From contig NZ_SNXZ01000002.1 in assembly GCF_004362825.1 (NCBI RefSeq), positions 739,365-803,364 on the forward strand: a stretch of 64,000 bases of DNA, read 5' to 3'. Positions within the stretch are counted from its first letter, which is position 1. Every line of letters begins with the position of its first letter. Position numbers and translations under genes: made by a program. This DNA comes from Labedaea rhizosphaerae (lineage in GTDB: Bacteria > Actinomycetota > Actinomycetes > Mycobacteriales > Pseudonocardiaceae). The notes under the pieces were generated by a model. That model ran no database searches. It saw only the letters and a list, made by a program, of their open reading frames with translations, and was not told where the DNA came from. This document shows positions 17,001 to 25,208 of this stretch, one piece after another.

Positions 17001-17839
17001 CCTCCGAACCGCAACCGGTGACCAACCTGGAGCACCTGCGCACGCTGTTGGGCCAGTACCGTGCGCTGCCGCCGGAGACACCGATCGAGCCGCGCAAGGC
17101 GCTCGTCGACCAGATGGTGGCCCTGATCAAATCCGATCCCGAACTCGTGGCGCAGCTCAACGAGGGCGAACAGATCGACCAGTTGTGCGCGGAAGCCGAC
17201 ATCGGCTTCGACGCGGCGGTGAAGGAACTCAATGCCCTCAAGGACGAGGACAAGGAGACGAGCAAGACCTTCGCGGTGGGCAAGGGGTACACGGCGAAGA
17301 GCGGCTGGGGCAGCGACGACACCGAGTCGGAGAACTACGACCCGCAGCGGCTCGCGATCGTGGTCTCCACCATCTCCGCGCAGTACCAGCAGATGAAGAT
17401 CACGCAGAAGGTGATCGCGGAGCACCCGGAGATCTTGCCCACCGACGCGGAGATCGACGCGGCGTTCGATGCGATCGCGCGGACCGGATCGCCACCGCCG
17501 CGCCAGGACTACGACGTGCCCCGCGACATCAAGCCCGCGGTGGACAAGGCGTGGGCCGAAGGCATGCAGGCGGCGAAGAACCAGCAGAAACGGCAGACTT
17601 CGCGAGCCGGGAGCAACGACCAAGGTGTCATGGGTCGCTACGGGCACTCGCACGCCGAGCGGCAGGTGTGGGAGATGACCCAAGCCACCGCGATCGGTGT
17701 GTCGCAGAAGGTGTGCGGGCGGTGCCGGCCGGAGTTCAAGGCCAACGCCGACGCCGCCAAGAAGATCATCGTGATCAAGGACGGCGCCGGCCAGTACCTC
17801 GTGTTCCGGCCGGGGAAGGACCCGGCCTACCGCAAGTGA
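14024..17839 (+). CDS. Large DUF4157 (eCIS core) protein with C-terminal deaminase-like toxin domain
   Basis: 1271 residues. The N-terminal DUF4157 domain (about 105-185) includes DVRLHVGG, AFTVGQDIYFGQGEYAP and the zinc-protease-like HEVTH (173-177); this domain marks proteins loaded on or associated with CIS particles. About 190-970 is a long run of amphipathic and hydrophobic helices (VIELILKLMNFPSDLVGSII, GLWDMLLQTAEQWIMTQII), possibly a translocation region. The last 70 residues carry HAE (1210-1212) and C-x-x-C (1231-1234, VCGRCRPEF), followed by strands KKIIVIKD and QYLVFRPG. This is the zinc-site order of the nucleic-acid/nucleotide deaminase fold found in polymorphic toxins. Start: GTG with GGAG nine bases upstream. 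There is no immunity-like gene downstream; the next gene converges after 7 bases. Confidence 0.82.
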   Translation: MGDAGVREEPVARQQVRAPVSVAEPEVARAPETSLGLGNAAMGRLLSSGGPSFAAAAQGQPNVLGQPGVLAGGNRAVQRAIRRAGDGSGQAPEGFAGRLSSAEAGMPLPDQARETLEESFGTPLTDVRLHVGGTSADLAADVGARAFTVGQDIYFGQGEYAPDSPSGYELLAHEVTHTLQQGGGGLASATTVSSPSDPSEREAVSVARQVSADRGRPIPVPNSAAPPVVARDVSATDLIPDSILNGIRTTLSVVPGYTLLTQIVGKDLITDQPVAASNEQLLESLLTFGPFGAGVAPVLRGMKVIGEIVSLVTGGLAEHNLTLARIGHDVEAAWDEVSVTKGIDGNAAIVRRYVDAILRDVTAFVGSLVDKVLEMVRAAVAEVAEPHLETPEIKPVWDLARKVLHHDPLRGTDVDAPTVEILGDFLRLIGQEQVLAQMTERGTLQQTADWLDTQFATFSSITGELMALFRDAWAAIQPQNLPHLLDTLPQLAERAFALVRRIGAFASTVIGKVLEIIKKSLLGWLSENAHRMPGFHLMTVIIERNPFTGEAVPRTPENLIKGFITLMPNGEATYNQLAESGVIADAAGRITAAMTRLGISWDMVTGTFHAVWDMLTLNDLLAPAAAFERVLAKVGEPLGRILEFVTEVVKVVIELILKLMNFPSDLVGSIINNAMAAIEDIKKDPVAFLQNMLQALKAGFTGFFDEILQFLMSGLASWLFRGLGPLGITAPPDFTLKSILDLVLQVLGVTVDTLWQKLGKKIGPEKAAKLRAGVGALGEAWAFIKDVQEGGVAAVWHHLVDKLTGLWDMLLQTAEQWIMTQIIEKVTAKLISMLDPTGVMAVVNSFIAFFKAIQSAIDYLRDILQIVNEYVTTFAQVAAGNVAPGAEKIKQGLGHAVPVAIGFLANQVGLGNVPEKVVEIIGGLRQLIDEALDWLFDKAFELGGAALNALGLGGDKAAEPAQAQPAIDLHVHFDIEGHDHQIFVDPKGELMVASEPQPVTNLEHLRTLLGQYRALPPETPIEPRKALVDQMVALIKSDPELVAQLNEGEQIDQLCAEADIGFDAAVKELNALKDEDKETSKTFAVGKGYTAKSGWGSDDTESENYDPQRLAIVVSTISAQYQQMKITQKVIAEHPEILPTDAEIDAAFDAIARTGSPPPRQDYDVPRDIKPAVDKAWAEGMQAAKNQQKRQTSRAGSNDQGVMGRYGHSHAERQVWEMTQATAIGVSQKVCGRCRPEFKANADAAKKIIVIKDGAGQYLVFRPGKDPAYRK

Positions 17840-17846
17840 CCAGGCA

Positions 17847-20501
17847 TCAGGCCTTGATCGTCCAGGTGGCCGCGTCCACGGTCTCGCCGTCGCGGCCTAC
17901 ACCGACCGCTGTGGTCGAGTCGCCGGTGGTGGCCAGGCCGTAGAGGTACAACGGAGTCGCCGAACCTGAGGCGGGCTTGACGGCCAGCTCCGTCCAGTCA
18001 CCGCCGTCCTTGCTGCGCCAGCAGGCCACCGACGGCGCATCGGCGGTACCGGTCGAACCGCACACCATCGTCGTCCCACCCGGTTGCTCGGCGATGGCCC
18101 ACAGCGCGGGTGAACCGGCGGGCACCGCGCTCGCCGCCTTCCACGTCTTGCCATCGGCGAAGGTCCAGATCACGGGACCGCGATGGGCGCCGGTCAGGGC
18201 CGAGCCGATTGCCACGACGCCGCCCGACGTGCGGACCATCCGTTGCACTGCTTGGGGTCCCGGACCGGTGAGGCCGGTCGCGGGCGCCGCTGTCCACTGT
18301 GTCCCGTCGGTCGAGGAGTACACGGCCACGTCGCCGTCGGCGCGGTCGGTGCGGCGGTCGATGGCGGCCGCCAGCAGACGGTCGCCGTCGGCGGTCACCG
18401 CGGTCAGTTCCGTGATGCCCTTGCCTGGGGCGAAGTCGGCCGCGGCGGGCACGAGGGTCCACTTCGTACCGTCAGGCGAAGTCCACACTGCGGGACGGCG
18501 GGCATCGCCGGCACCGGACCAGCCGACGGCCACCAGACCGTTCGGGCCGACCGCCACGTCCTCGAGCGCGCCTTGGCCACCACCGCCGATCGTCGCGGCG
18601 GCCCACTGACCGCCGTGGCGCACCCACGCCCGGGGTTCCTGGCGCAGCGACGTGCCGACGGCGACCAGATCGCCGGAGGGTGCCGCCACGACCGCGCGCA
18701 TGGCATCCGCCCCCGCAGGCGCGGAGACCAGTTTCCCCGACGCGGTCAGGATCCCCGTTGCTCCACCGTCCGATGTGGAGCCTGACGGTAGCGTCGAATG
18801 ACCACCCGGGGAGTCCGAATCGGACGGTCGGGTCAGCAGGTAACCCACGACGCCGAGGATCGCGACGATCACCACCGCGATGAGGATGGCGCGGCCGCGG
18901 CCCTTCGTCCGGCCGGATTCCGCGGTGCGCTCGCGGGTGCGGATCACCATCGGCTCGTTCGCCGACTTGGGCGGCGGGATCGCCGCGATCACGGCGCTGA
19001 CGTCGGTGGCCGCCGTCAGGCCGGTGCCCACGAGGTCCACCGGTTCGCTGACCGCGGGAGCCGCTCCCGCCGAGCGGGACGGCGAGTTCGGAGCGGAAGA
19101 AGGCGGAGCGCCCAGAGACGAAGCACCGGAAGGCGCCGCGCTCGCCGAGGAAGCCCCCGACGGCGCACCCGCAAACCCAGCACCCGCAAACCCGGTCCCC
19201 GACGGCCCGCCACCCGATGGCGCCGCACCCGCAAACCCGGGCCCCGATGGCCCGCCACCCGGCGACGGAGCACCCTGGGGCGGCGCACTTTGCGGCGGCC
19301 CGAAGGATCGCGCGGCAGCGGGCCGCGGCGGGGCGGGCGGCGGCCACGGCGCCGCACCACCACCAGCACCACCACCGCGCGGAGGCGGCGGCGCGGGCAT
19401 CGGCCGCACCGGTCCGATCGGCCCCGGCCGGGGACCGGCAACCCGTGGCGCGGCGGCAATGGCCGCCCCCAGGCTCACCGTGTACTTCGGGTGCGCGTCG
19501 ACCGCCACCCGCAGCCCCAGCTCACTGGCCAGCAGCTCGCTGACCAACGGGATCCGGCTCGACCCGCCCACCAGCAGCACCCCGTGCAGCGATCGCGGCT
19601 CGACCCCGGCCCGCCGGACCACCTGGCCGAACACGCCGACGGTGCCGAGCACCTGGTCGCGGATCAGCGCCTCGAAGTCGCCCCTGGTCACGAGCACCTG
19701 GCGGGACACCCCGGGCAGCAGCACCGGCACGATCGCCTCGGTGTCGGCCGACAGCGCCTCCTTCGCGTCCACAACGGACTGCAACAGCTGCCCGAGCCCG
19801 GCCGCCGCGGCCGGGTCGCTCTGGTCGTAGTCGGCCACGTCGATCCCGGCCAGGTTGCCCACGTGCCGGAACAACGCGTAGTCGAAGTCGATGCCGCCGA
19901 TGGCGTCGTCGCCGCCCGCCTCGCCGTGGATCTCCACGCCCGTCGGGGTCTTGCGCACGACGCTCGCGTCGAAGGTGCCGCCGCCGAAGTCGTACACGCC
20001 GATCAGCGAGCCCGGCTCGACGCGTTCCTGCGCGGCGTACCAGGTCGCGGCGGCGACCGGCTCGGGCAGCAGTCCCACGGACTGGACGCCGGCGGCCCGC
20101 GCGGACTCGAGCAGCAGGTTGCGCCGGTAGTCGCCCCACTCGGCGGGGTGGGTCAGCACGACGTGGCTGGGCCGCCCGCCCTGCAGCTCGGCGACCCGGT
20201 CGACGGTCCAGCGCAGCACCCGCCCGGTCAGCTCGTGCGCGGTGAAACTGTGGCCACCCAGCAGGATCGGGACCTCGTCACCCATGCGCCGCTTGAACTC
20301 CCGGGCCAGCCGGTCCGGTTCGCTCAGCCCCCGCCGCGACGCGGCCTCGCCGGTGAGCAGGGTGCCGTCGTCGCGCAGGAACAGCGTCGACGGGATGGCG
20401 TCGGCGCGGTTGCCGAGCGGCACGGTCTGCACGCGACCGTCACGCCAGAGCGCGGCCGCCGTGTACGTGGTGCCGATGTCGACGCCGAGTGGGTAGGTCA
20501 C
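17847..20501 (-). CDS. Membrane-anchored Hsp70-like ATPase fused to an extracellular propeller-like domain
   Basis: 884 residues. Residues 1-350 are an Hsp70 ATPase domain: GVDIGTTYTAAALW (phosphate 1), GVYDFGGGTFDASVV (phosphate 2), VLLVGGSSRIPLVSELL (adenosine motif). There is no substrate-binding domain. A long Pro/Gly/Ser/Ala linker (about 360-510) leads to one membrane helix (about 535-556, ILIAVVIVAILGVVGYLL). Outside, about 300 residues form repeats with W-x-x-DG-x-x-W motifs (WTSPDGTKW, YSSTDGTQW, WTFADGKTW, WRSKDGGDW), as in BNR/sialidase-type propellers. Start: GTG at 20499-20501, because VTYPLGVDIG matches the usual family start; an ATG 8 codons upstream is possible. It may couple ATP-driven changes in the cytoplasm to a surface sensor. 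Confidence 0.85.
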   Translation of the reverse strand: MTYPLGVDIGTTYTAAALWRDGRVQTVPLGNRADAIPSTLFLRDDGTLLTGEAASRRGLSEPDRLAREFKRRMGDEVPILLGGHSFTAHELTGRVLRWTVDRVAELQGGRPSHVVLTHPAEWGDYRRNLLLESARAAGVQSVGLLPEPVAAATWYAAQERVEPGSLIGVYDFGGGTFDASVVRKTPTGVEIHGEAGGDDAIGGIDFDYALFRHVGNLAGIDVADYDQSDPAAAAGLGQLLQSVVDAKEALSADTEAIVPVLLPGVSRQVLVTRGDFEALIRDQVLGTVGVFGQVVRRAGVEPRSLHGVLLVGGSSRIPLVSELLASELGLRVAVDAHPKYTVSLGAAIAAAPRVAGPRPGPIGPVRPMPAPPPPRGGGAGGGAAPWPPPAPPRPAAARSFGPPQSAPPQGAPSPGGGPSGPGFAGAAPSGGGPSGTGFAGAGFAGAPSGASSASAAPSGASSLGAPPSSAPNSPSRSAGAAPAVSEPVDLVGTGLTAATDVSAVIAAIPPPKSANEPMVIRTRERTAESGRTKGRGRAILIAVVIVAILGVVGYLLTRPSDSDSPGGHSTLPSGSTSDGGATGILTASGKLVSAPAGADAMRAVVAAPSGDLVAVGTSLRQEPRAWVRHGGQWAAATIGGGGQGALEDVAVGPNGLVAVGWSGAGDARRPAVWTSPDGTKWTLVPAAADFAPGKGITELTAVTADGDRLLAAAIDRRTDRADGDVAVYSSTDGTQWTAAPATGLTGPGPQAVQRMVRTSGGVVAIGSALTGAHRGPVIWTFADGKTWKAASAVPAGSPALWAIAEQPGGTTMVCGSTGTADAPSVACWRSKDGGDWTELAVKPASGSATPLYLYGLATTGDSTTAVGVGRDGETVDAATWTIKA

Positions 20502-20643
20502 CGTGCCACCGTAGAGCCTGACCATCTCCCGGCGGATAGCCCGAACGTGTCTGCGTTCGACCCGTAACCCTATGGGCCGTTGGTCCGACATTGGACACGA
20601 ACGGCAGCCGTGGGCGTTGCCGCGAGGGCTTTCAGGGGCACCA

Positions 20644-21624
20644 ATGACCTACAGCACCGGTCCTACCGAACAGGTCGGCTGGGTTCAGCGTCGCTGCCAG
20701 GACCTTGTCCGCAACGTCGAGCACTTCATCCACGGCAAACCCGCCGTGGTCTGGAACTGCGTTATCGGGCTGCTCGCCGAGGGGCACATCCTGATCGAGG
20801 ACGTGCCGGGCGTGGCGAAGACGTCGCTGGCCAAGGCGCTGGCCCACTCGATCAGCGGCTCGATGAAGCGGATCCAGTTCACCCCGGACCTGCTTCCCTC
20901 CGATGTGGTCGGTGTGCAGCTGTTCGACTCCAACAAGCGCGAGTTCGTCTTCCGGGAAGGCCCGGTGTTCGCCAACATCGTGCTCGGCGACGAGATCAAC
21001 CGCGCGTCGCCGAAGACCCAGTCGGCGCTGCTCGAGGCGATGGCCGAACGCCAGGTCACCGTGGACGGTGTCGCGTACGCCCTGCCGCGGCCCAACTTCG
21101 TGATCGCCACGCAGAACCCGGTGGACCAGCAGGGCACGTACTCGCTGCCGGAGGCCCAGCTCGACCGGTTCATGATGCTGGTGCGGATCGGCTACCCGAG
21201 CCCGGAGGCCGAGGTCCGCATCGTCGCCGACGGCATCGCGCGCCGGCTGCCCGAGCAGCTGCAGCCGGTGACCACGGTCGAGGAGATGCAGCAGATGATC
21301 GACATCGTCCGCAGCATCTATGTCTCCCCCGCGCTGCAGAACTTCATCGTGACGATCACCAGCGCGACCCGCACGGTGCCGCAGCTGAAGCTCGGTGCGA
21401 GCCCACGCGCCAGCAACGCCCTCGCGGCCGCCGCGCAGGCCCGCGCCGCGGTCGAAGGCCGCGCGTTCGTCACCGCCGACGACGTCAAGGCGATGGCGCG
21501 CGCGGTGCTCTGCCACCGGCTGATGCTCACCCCCGAGGCCGCGGTGCGCGAGTTCCGCACGGAGGCCATTGTGGACAACATCTTGGCCGCGGTGCCCGTG
21601 CCGCAGGCCCCGGTCAGCGTCTAG
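20644..21624 (+). CDS. MoxR-family AAA+ ATPase
   Basis: 326 residues, the usual length. The family P-loop variant EDVPGVAKTSLAKAL, the MoxR signature EINRASPKTQSALLEAM (with QVT) and ATQNPVDQQGTYSLPEAQLD are all present. A C-terminal lid follows. MoxR ATPases act as chaperones with vWA/DUF58 partners; here the DUF58 gene follows 8 bases downstream and a transglutaminase-like gene after that, the classical trio. Start ATG with AGGGG 6 bases upstream. The 142-base gap upstream is shared with the divergent Hsp70-like gene and must hold both promoters. Confidence 0.93.
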   Translation: MTYSTGPTEQVGWVQRRCQDLVRNVEHFIHGKPAVVWNCVIGLLAEGHILIEDVPGVAKTSLAKALAHSISGSMKRIQFTPDLLPSDVVGVQLFDSNKREFVFREGPVFANIVLGDEINRASPKTQSALLEAMAERQVTVDGVAYALPRPNFVIATQNPVDQQGTYSLPEAQLDRFMMLVRIGYPSPEAEVRIVADGIARRLPEQLQPVTTVEEMQQMIDIVRSIYVSPALQNFIVTITSATRTVPQLKLGASPRASNALAAAAQARAAVEGRAFVTADDVKAMARAVLCHRLMLTPEAAVREFRTEAIVDNILAAVPVPQAPVSV

Positions 21625-21632
21625 GGGCCGAA

Positions 21633-22778
21633 GTGCCGACGAAATCGGGAATCGCGGTCGCCCTCGGCGCCGTGCTGTTTCTGGTGCTCGGCTGGCTCGC
21701 CGACTACCCGGAACTCGTGGCGATCGGTCTGGCCGGCCTGGCCACGCTCGTGGTCGCCGCGCTGTGGATGCTGATGCGCCCGGACCTCGCGGCGTCGCGG
21801 GAGATCCGGCCGCAGCGGGTCACCGCGGGCGAGCCGGCGTTCGGCGTGCTGACCGTGACCAACGAGGGTCGCAGGCGCAGCCCGCCGATCATGGCGGCGG
21901 AGGCGGTCGCCGAGCAGCAGGTGACGATCCCCGTGCCCGGGTTGAAGCCCGGCGCGACGCACCACGCGAGCTACCGGCTGCCGACGGGCAGGCGCGGGGT
22001 CTACCAGGTGGGACCGCTGACGATCGGGCACACGGACCCGTTCCGGCTCATGCGGATCGGCCGGGACTACACGGCCTACTCCACGCTCTACGTGCACCCG
22101 AAGATGAGCTACGTCGAGCCGGTGCCCACCGGGCAGACCCGGGACATGGACGGCCCGACGTCGAGCTTCTCCGCCCAGGGCGGGGTCGCGTTCCACAGCC
22201 TGCGCGAGTACGTCCCCGGCGACGACTGGCGGTTGATCCACTGGAAGTCGACCGCGCGCCAAGGCGACCTGATGGTGCGCCACAACGTGGTGCCCAACGA
22301 GCCGCGGCTGATGGTCGTGCTGGACACCAGCGCCGCGGCGCACACCGAGCGGACCTTCGAGAACGCCGTGAGCGCGGCGGCCTCGCTGGCCGTCGCGGCG
22401 ATCCGCGGCGGGTTCCCCCTGGAGCTGCGCACCACCGGCGGCGAGGTGTACGCGACCGACCGCGGCGGTGAGGGTGCGCTCGGCGTGCTCGACCTGCTCG
22501 CGTCCGCCCGGGTGTCCACGTCGGACGATGGGCTCGCCGCCGTGCCGGGCATGGTGACCCTCGACGACAGCGTGTCGCTCGGCGTCGTGACCGGGCAGCC
22601 GGACCCGCGCCTGCTGACCGTGCTGCCGGCCGTGCGTCGGCACTTCCTCATGGTCAGCCTGGTGCAGTTCCTCGACCGGTTCGACGCTCCCCCGGCCGCG
22701 CTCAACGGCGTGGTCGCGCTGTCGGCCCGCACGATGGACGAGTTCGCCACGACCTGGAACAGGTTGGTGCGCACATGA
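21633..22778 (+). CDS. DUF58 protein (vWA-related, MoxR partner)
   Basis: 381 residues. Two N-terminal membrane helices (VALGAVLFLVLGWLADYPEL, VAIGLAGLATLVVAALWML) are followed by a beta region and the DUF58 signature REYVPGDDWRLIHWKSTAR. The C-terminal part has a vWA-like start MVVLDTSAAAH in which the MIDAS DxSxS is degenerate (DTSAA). Start: GTG behind AGGGGCCGAA. The stop overlaps the ATG of the transglutaminase-like gene (ATGA). Expected role: membrane-bound client or adaptor of the MoxR ATPase. Confidence 0.9.
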   Translation: MPTKSGIAVALGAVLFLVLGWLADYPELVAIGLAGLATLVVAALWMLMRPDLAASREIRPQRVTAGEPAFGVLTVTNEGRRRSPPIMAAEAVAEQQVTIPVPGLKPGATHHASYRLPTGRRGVYQVGPLTIGHTDPFRLMRIGRDYTAYSTLYVHPKMSYVEPVPTGQTRDMDGPTSSFSAQGGVAFHSLREYVPGDDWRLIHWKSTARQGDLMVRHNVVPNEPRLMVVLDTSAAAHTERTFENAVSAAASLAVAAIRGGFPLELRTTGGEVYATDRGGEGALGVLDLLASARVSTSDDGLAAVPGMVTLDDSVSLGVVTGQPDPRLLTVLPAVRRHFLMVSLVQFLDRFDAPPAALNGVVALSARTMDEFATTWNRLVRT

Positions 22779-25201
22779 CGCCCGGACCACCGCCACCGCA
22801 GCCGTTCGGTGGGCCGCCCCCGTGGGCACCGCCGGCCGGCCCGCAGTCGTCGAACGGCCACCAGCCACCGCCACCGCAAAACCCGGGCAACGAGCCGACC
22901 CAACGCGTGGCGGCGCCCGCCGCCGACATGCCCGCTGGGCAGAGCCCCGCTGCGGAGAATCCCGCGGCGCCGGCGAAGCCCAAGAAGGTCAAGCCCGCGC
23001 GCGAGCTGCCGAACCTCGGCCAGTACCTGCAGCTGATCCTGACCGCGACGCTGGCCACGACCGGCGGCCTCGCGTTCCTGCGGTACTTCAGCGATCGCGG
23101 GTTCCTCGTCGCCATCGGCGCGGCCGCCGCCGGCGGGACCGTCCTCGGCGGACTCGCTGCCGCGCGACGCTGGCCGGCCTGGGTGACGATCCTGCTGGGT
23201 GTCGCCGGCTTCCTCGTGGTCGGCGTGTTCGCCGTGTTCCGGTCGACGTTGCGCCACGGCATCCCGACCTGGGACACCGTCACATCTTTCCTCGGCTCGA
23301 TCGGCACCGGCTGGTCCCACATGATCACCGTGAGCCTGCCCGCCGATCCGGCCGGTGACCTGGTCGTCACGCCTGCGCTGATCACCTGGGTCGCGGTCTT
23401 CGCGGCCAGCGTGATCGCCGTTCGCACGCGGTCCACGTTGGGCCCGCTCGCGCCGTTGCTGGTCGCCTTCGGCCTCGACCTCCTGCTGAGCGCGGGGCGA
23501 CCGGTCGGCGGGCTGGTGCTCATCGGTGCCGTGCTGGCGCAGGTGCTGCTGCTGGCGTTGGTGCGTGCGGGCGACGAGACGAGCGCCGGGCGCCGGGTCT
23601 CGGGGCTGGCGTTCGGCGTGCCCGTGATCCTGGTGGCCGTCGCGGCCGGGCTGGTCGGCACGCAGATGTTGCCGCTGGCCAAGGGAACCGACCGGTTCGA
23701 CCTGCGTTCGGTCGTCCCGGTGCCCCTGGACCTCGGCGACGGCCTGTCCCCGCTGTCCACGCTGAAAGGCCAGCTGCGTGAGCCGCAGCACGACCTGTTC
23801 ACCGTCCGGATGAGCGGCGACACCGCGGGCCTGGATCGCGTGCGAACCGTCACGCTGGACCACTTCGACGGTGCACTGTGGACCTCCAGCGACCGGTTCC
23901 TGCTCGCCGGGCACACCCTGCCCGCCGACGGGGACCTCACGGCCGACCGCCGGGTCTCGCTCTCGGTCACGATCGGCGGCCTGCAGGGTCCCTACCTGCC
24001 CGAGGTCGGGGCGCCGACCCGGGTGACCGCGAACCGCGTGGCGTTCGCCGAGGACTCCGGCACGCTGGCCACCGACGTGCCCGCGCTGGCCGGCCTGAGC
24101 TACGACCTCGACGCGGAAGTGCCCGGCCGCCAAGGACTCGCGGACGCGGTGCCCGCCCCGGACGCCGACGTCGCCCGCTACACCGACCTGCCACCCGGGT
24201 TGCCGCCCGAGGTGGCGGCGAAGGGTGCGCAGCTCGCGGGCGCGGTGGCCGCGCCCTACGACAAGCTGATGGCGATCCAGAAGTACCTGCAGGGGCTCCC
24301 GTACAACCTGGACTCGCGGCCCGGGCACTCCTACGACGCCGTGCGCAGGCTGTTCAGCCCCAACCCGGCCGACCAGGTCGGCTACGCCGAGCAGTTCGCG
24401 TCCGCGTTCGCCGTGCTCGCCCGGTCGCAGGGCTTCCCGACCCGGGTCGCGGTCGGCTACCTGCTGAACCCGCAGGAGCGCAAGGGCGACAGCTACACGG
24501 TGTCCTCGAAGGACGCGCACGCGTGGGCCGAGGTGAAGCTCGCCGGGTACGGCTGGGTGACCTTCGAGCCGACCGACCCGCAGCGGCACGCGGGCACGAC
24601 ACCCAAGGAGCCCGAGACCGACACCGGCCAGCAGCACGACAAGCAGGACGACCAGACCAAGGCGTCCCAGCCGGTCGAGGACCCGAACCTGCCGAAGGTG
24701 GCCACGTCGTCGTTGACGCCGCTGGACTGGGCGTTGTTCGTGGCCATCGGCCTCGGCGTCCTGGTCGTGCTCACCCCGATCGCGGTGGCCGCGGAGAAGG
24801 TGCGCAGGCGCCGGATGCGGCGCACCGGCAGCCGGGCCGCGAAGATCGTCGGCGCGTGGCAGGAGTCCGCGGACCGCTTGGTGGAGCACGGAGTTCCGGT
24901 CACGGCGGCGCACACGGCCGCCGAGGTCGCCGAGCAGGCCCGCGAGCGGCTGGGTGAGGAAGTCGGCGCGGTCGCCGTGCTCGCGCCGATCGTGACCGCC
25001 GCGATCAGCAGCCCGGACGAGCCGGAGGAGCAGGCCGTCGCCGAGGCGTGGCGGCTGGATGCGCAGCTGGGCCGGGAACTGCGCAAGACGAGGGGCACGT
25101 TCGCGACCGTGCGCGCGTGGCTCGACCCGCGGCCGTTGTTCACCCGACGACGCGACCGCAGGCGCAGGCAGCGCGCGCTCGAGCACTTGACCAGGGGGTA
25201 G
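22775..25201 (+). CDS. TgpA-like membrane transglutaminase homologue without the catalytic cysteine
   Basis: 808 residues. A proline-rich cytoplasmic N-terminus (1-70), six or seven membrane helices (about 85-310), an extracellular transglutaminase-like domain (about 320-605) and a final membrane helix (LDWALFVAIGLGVLVVLTPI) before a basic cytoplasmic tail. In the core motif the family reads G-Y-C-E-Q-F; here it is GYAEQFASAF, with Ala538 encoded by GCC. The histidine (HAWAEV, His582) and the following WVTFEPTD remain. The protein probably keeps the fold but not the cross-linking or protease-like chemistry. Third gene of the MoxR-DUF58-transglutaminase operon; the propeller genes follow at once. 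Confidence 0.88.
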   Translation: MTPGPPPPQPFGGPPPWAPPAGPQSSNGHQPPPPQNPGNEPTQRVAAPAADMPAGQSPAAENPAAPAKPKKVKPARELPNLGQYLQLILTATLATTGGLAFLRYFSDRGFLVAIGAAAAGGTVLGGLAAARRWPAWVTILLGVAGFLVVGVFAVFRSTLRHGIPTWDTVTSFLGSIGTGWSHMITVSLPADPAGDLVVTPALITWVAVFAASVIAVRTRSTLGPLAPLLVAFGLDLLLSAGRPVGGLVLIGAVLAQVLLLALVRAGDETSAGRRVSGLAFGVPVILVAVAAGLVGTQMLPLAKGTDRFDLRSVVPVPLDLGDGLSPLSTLKGQLREPQHDLFTVRMSGDTAGLDRVRTVTLDHFDGALWTSSDRFLLAGHTLPADGDLTADRRVSLSVTIGGLQGPYLPEVGAPTRVTANRVAFAEDSGTLATDVPALAGLSYDLDAEVPGRQGLADAVPAPDADVARYTDLPPGLPPEVAAKGAQLAGAVAAPYDKLMAIQKYLQGLPYNLDSRPGHSYDAVRRLFSPNPADQVGYAEQFASAFAVLARSQGFPTRVAVGYLLNPQERKGDSYTVSSKDAHAWAEVKLAGYGWVTFEPTDPQRHAGTTPKEPETDTGQQHDKQDDQTKASQPVEDPNLPKVATSSLTPLDWALFVAIGLGVLVVLTPIAVAAEKVRRRRMRRTGSRAAKIVGAWQESADRLVEHGVPVTAAHTAAEVAEQARERLGEEVGAVAVLAPIVTAAISSPDEPEEQAVAEAWRLDAQLGRELRKTRGTFATVRAWLDPRPLFTRRRDRRRRQRALEHLTRG

Positions 25202-25208
25202 TCAGGCC

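Noticed and set aside
13697-17683. Minus-strand open frame of 1328 codons
   Set aside because: It lies opposite the DUF4157-deaminase gene. Its composition (Arg/His/Val/Asp-rich, no domain order) is the usual shadow of a GC-biased gene. The plus-strand frame has clear domains and good start context.
22109-25186. Minus-strand open frame of 1025 codons
   Set aside because: Shadow of the DUF58 and transglutaminase genes; Arg/Gln/Gly-rich with no motif.
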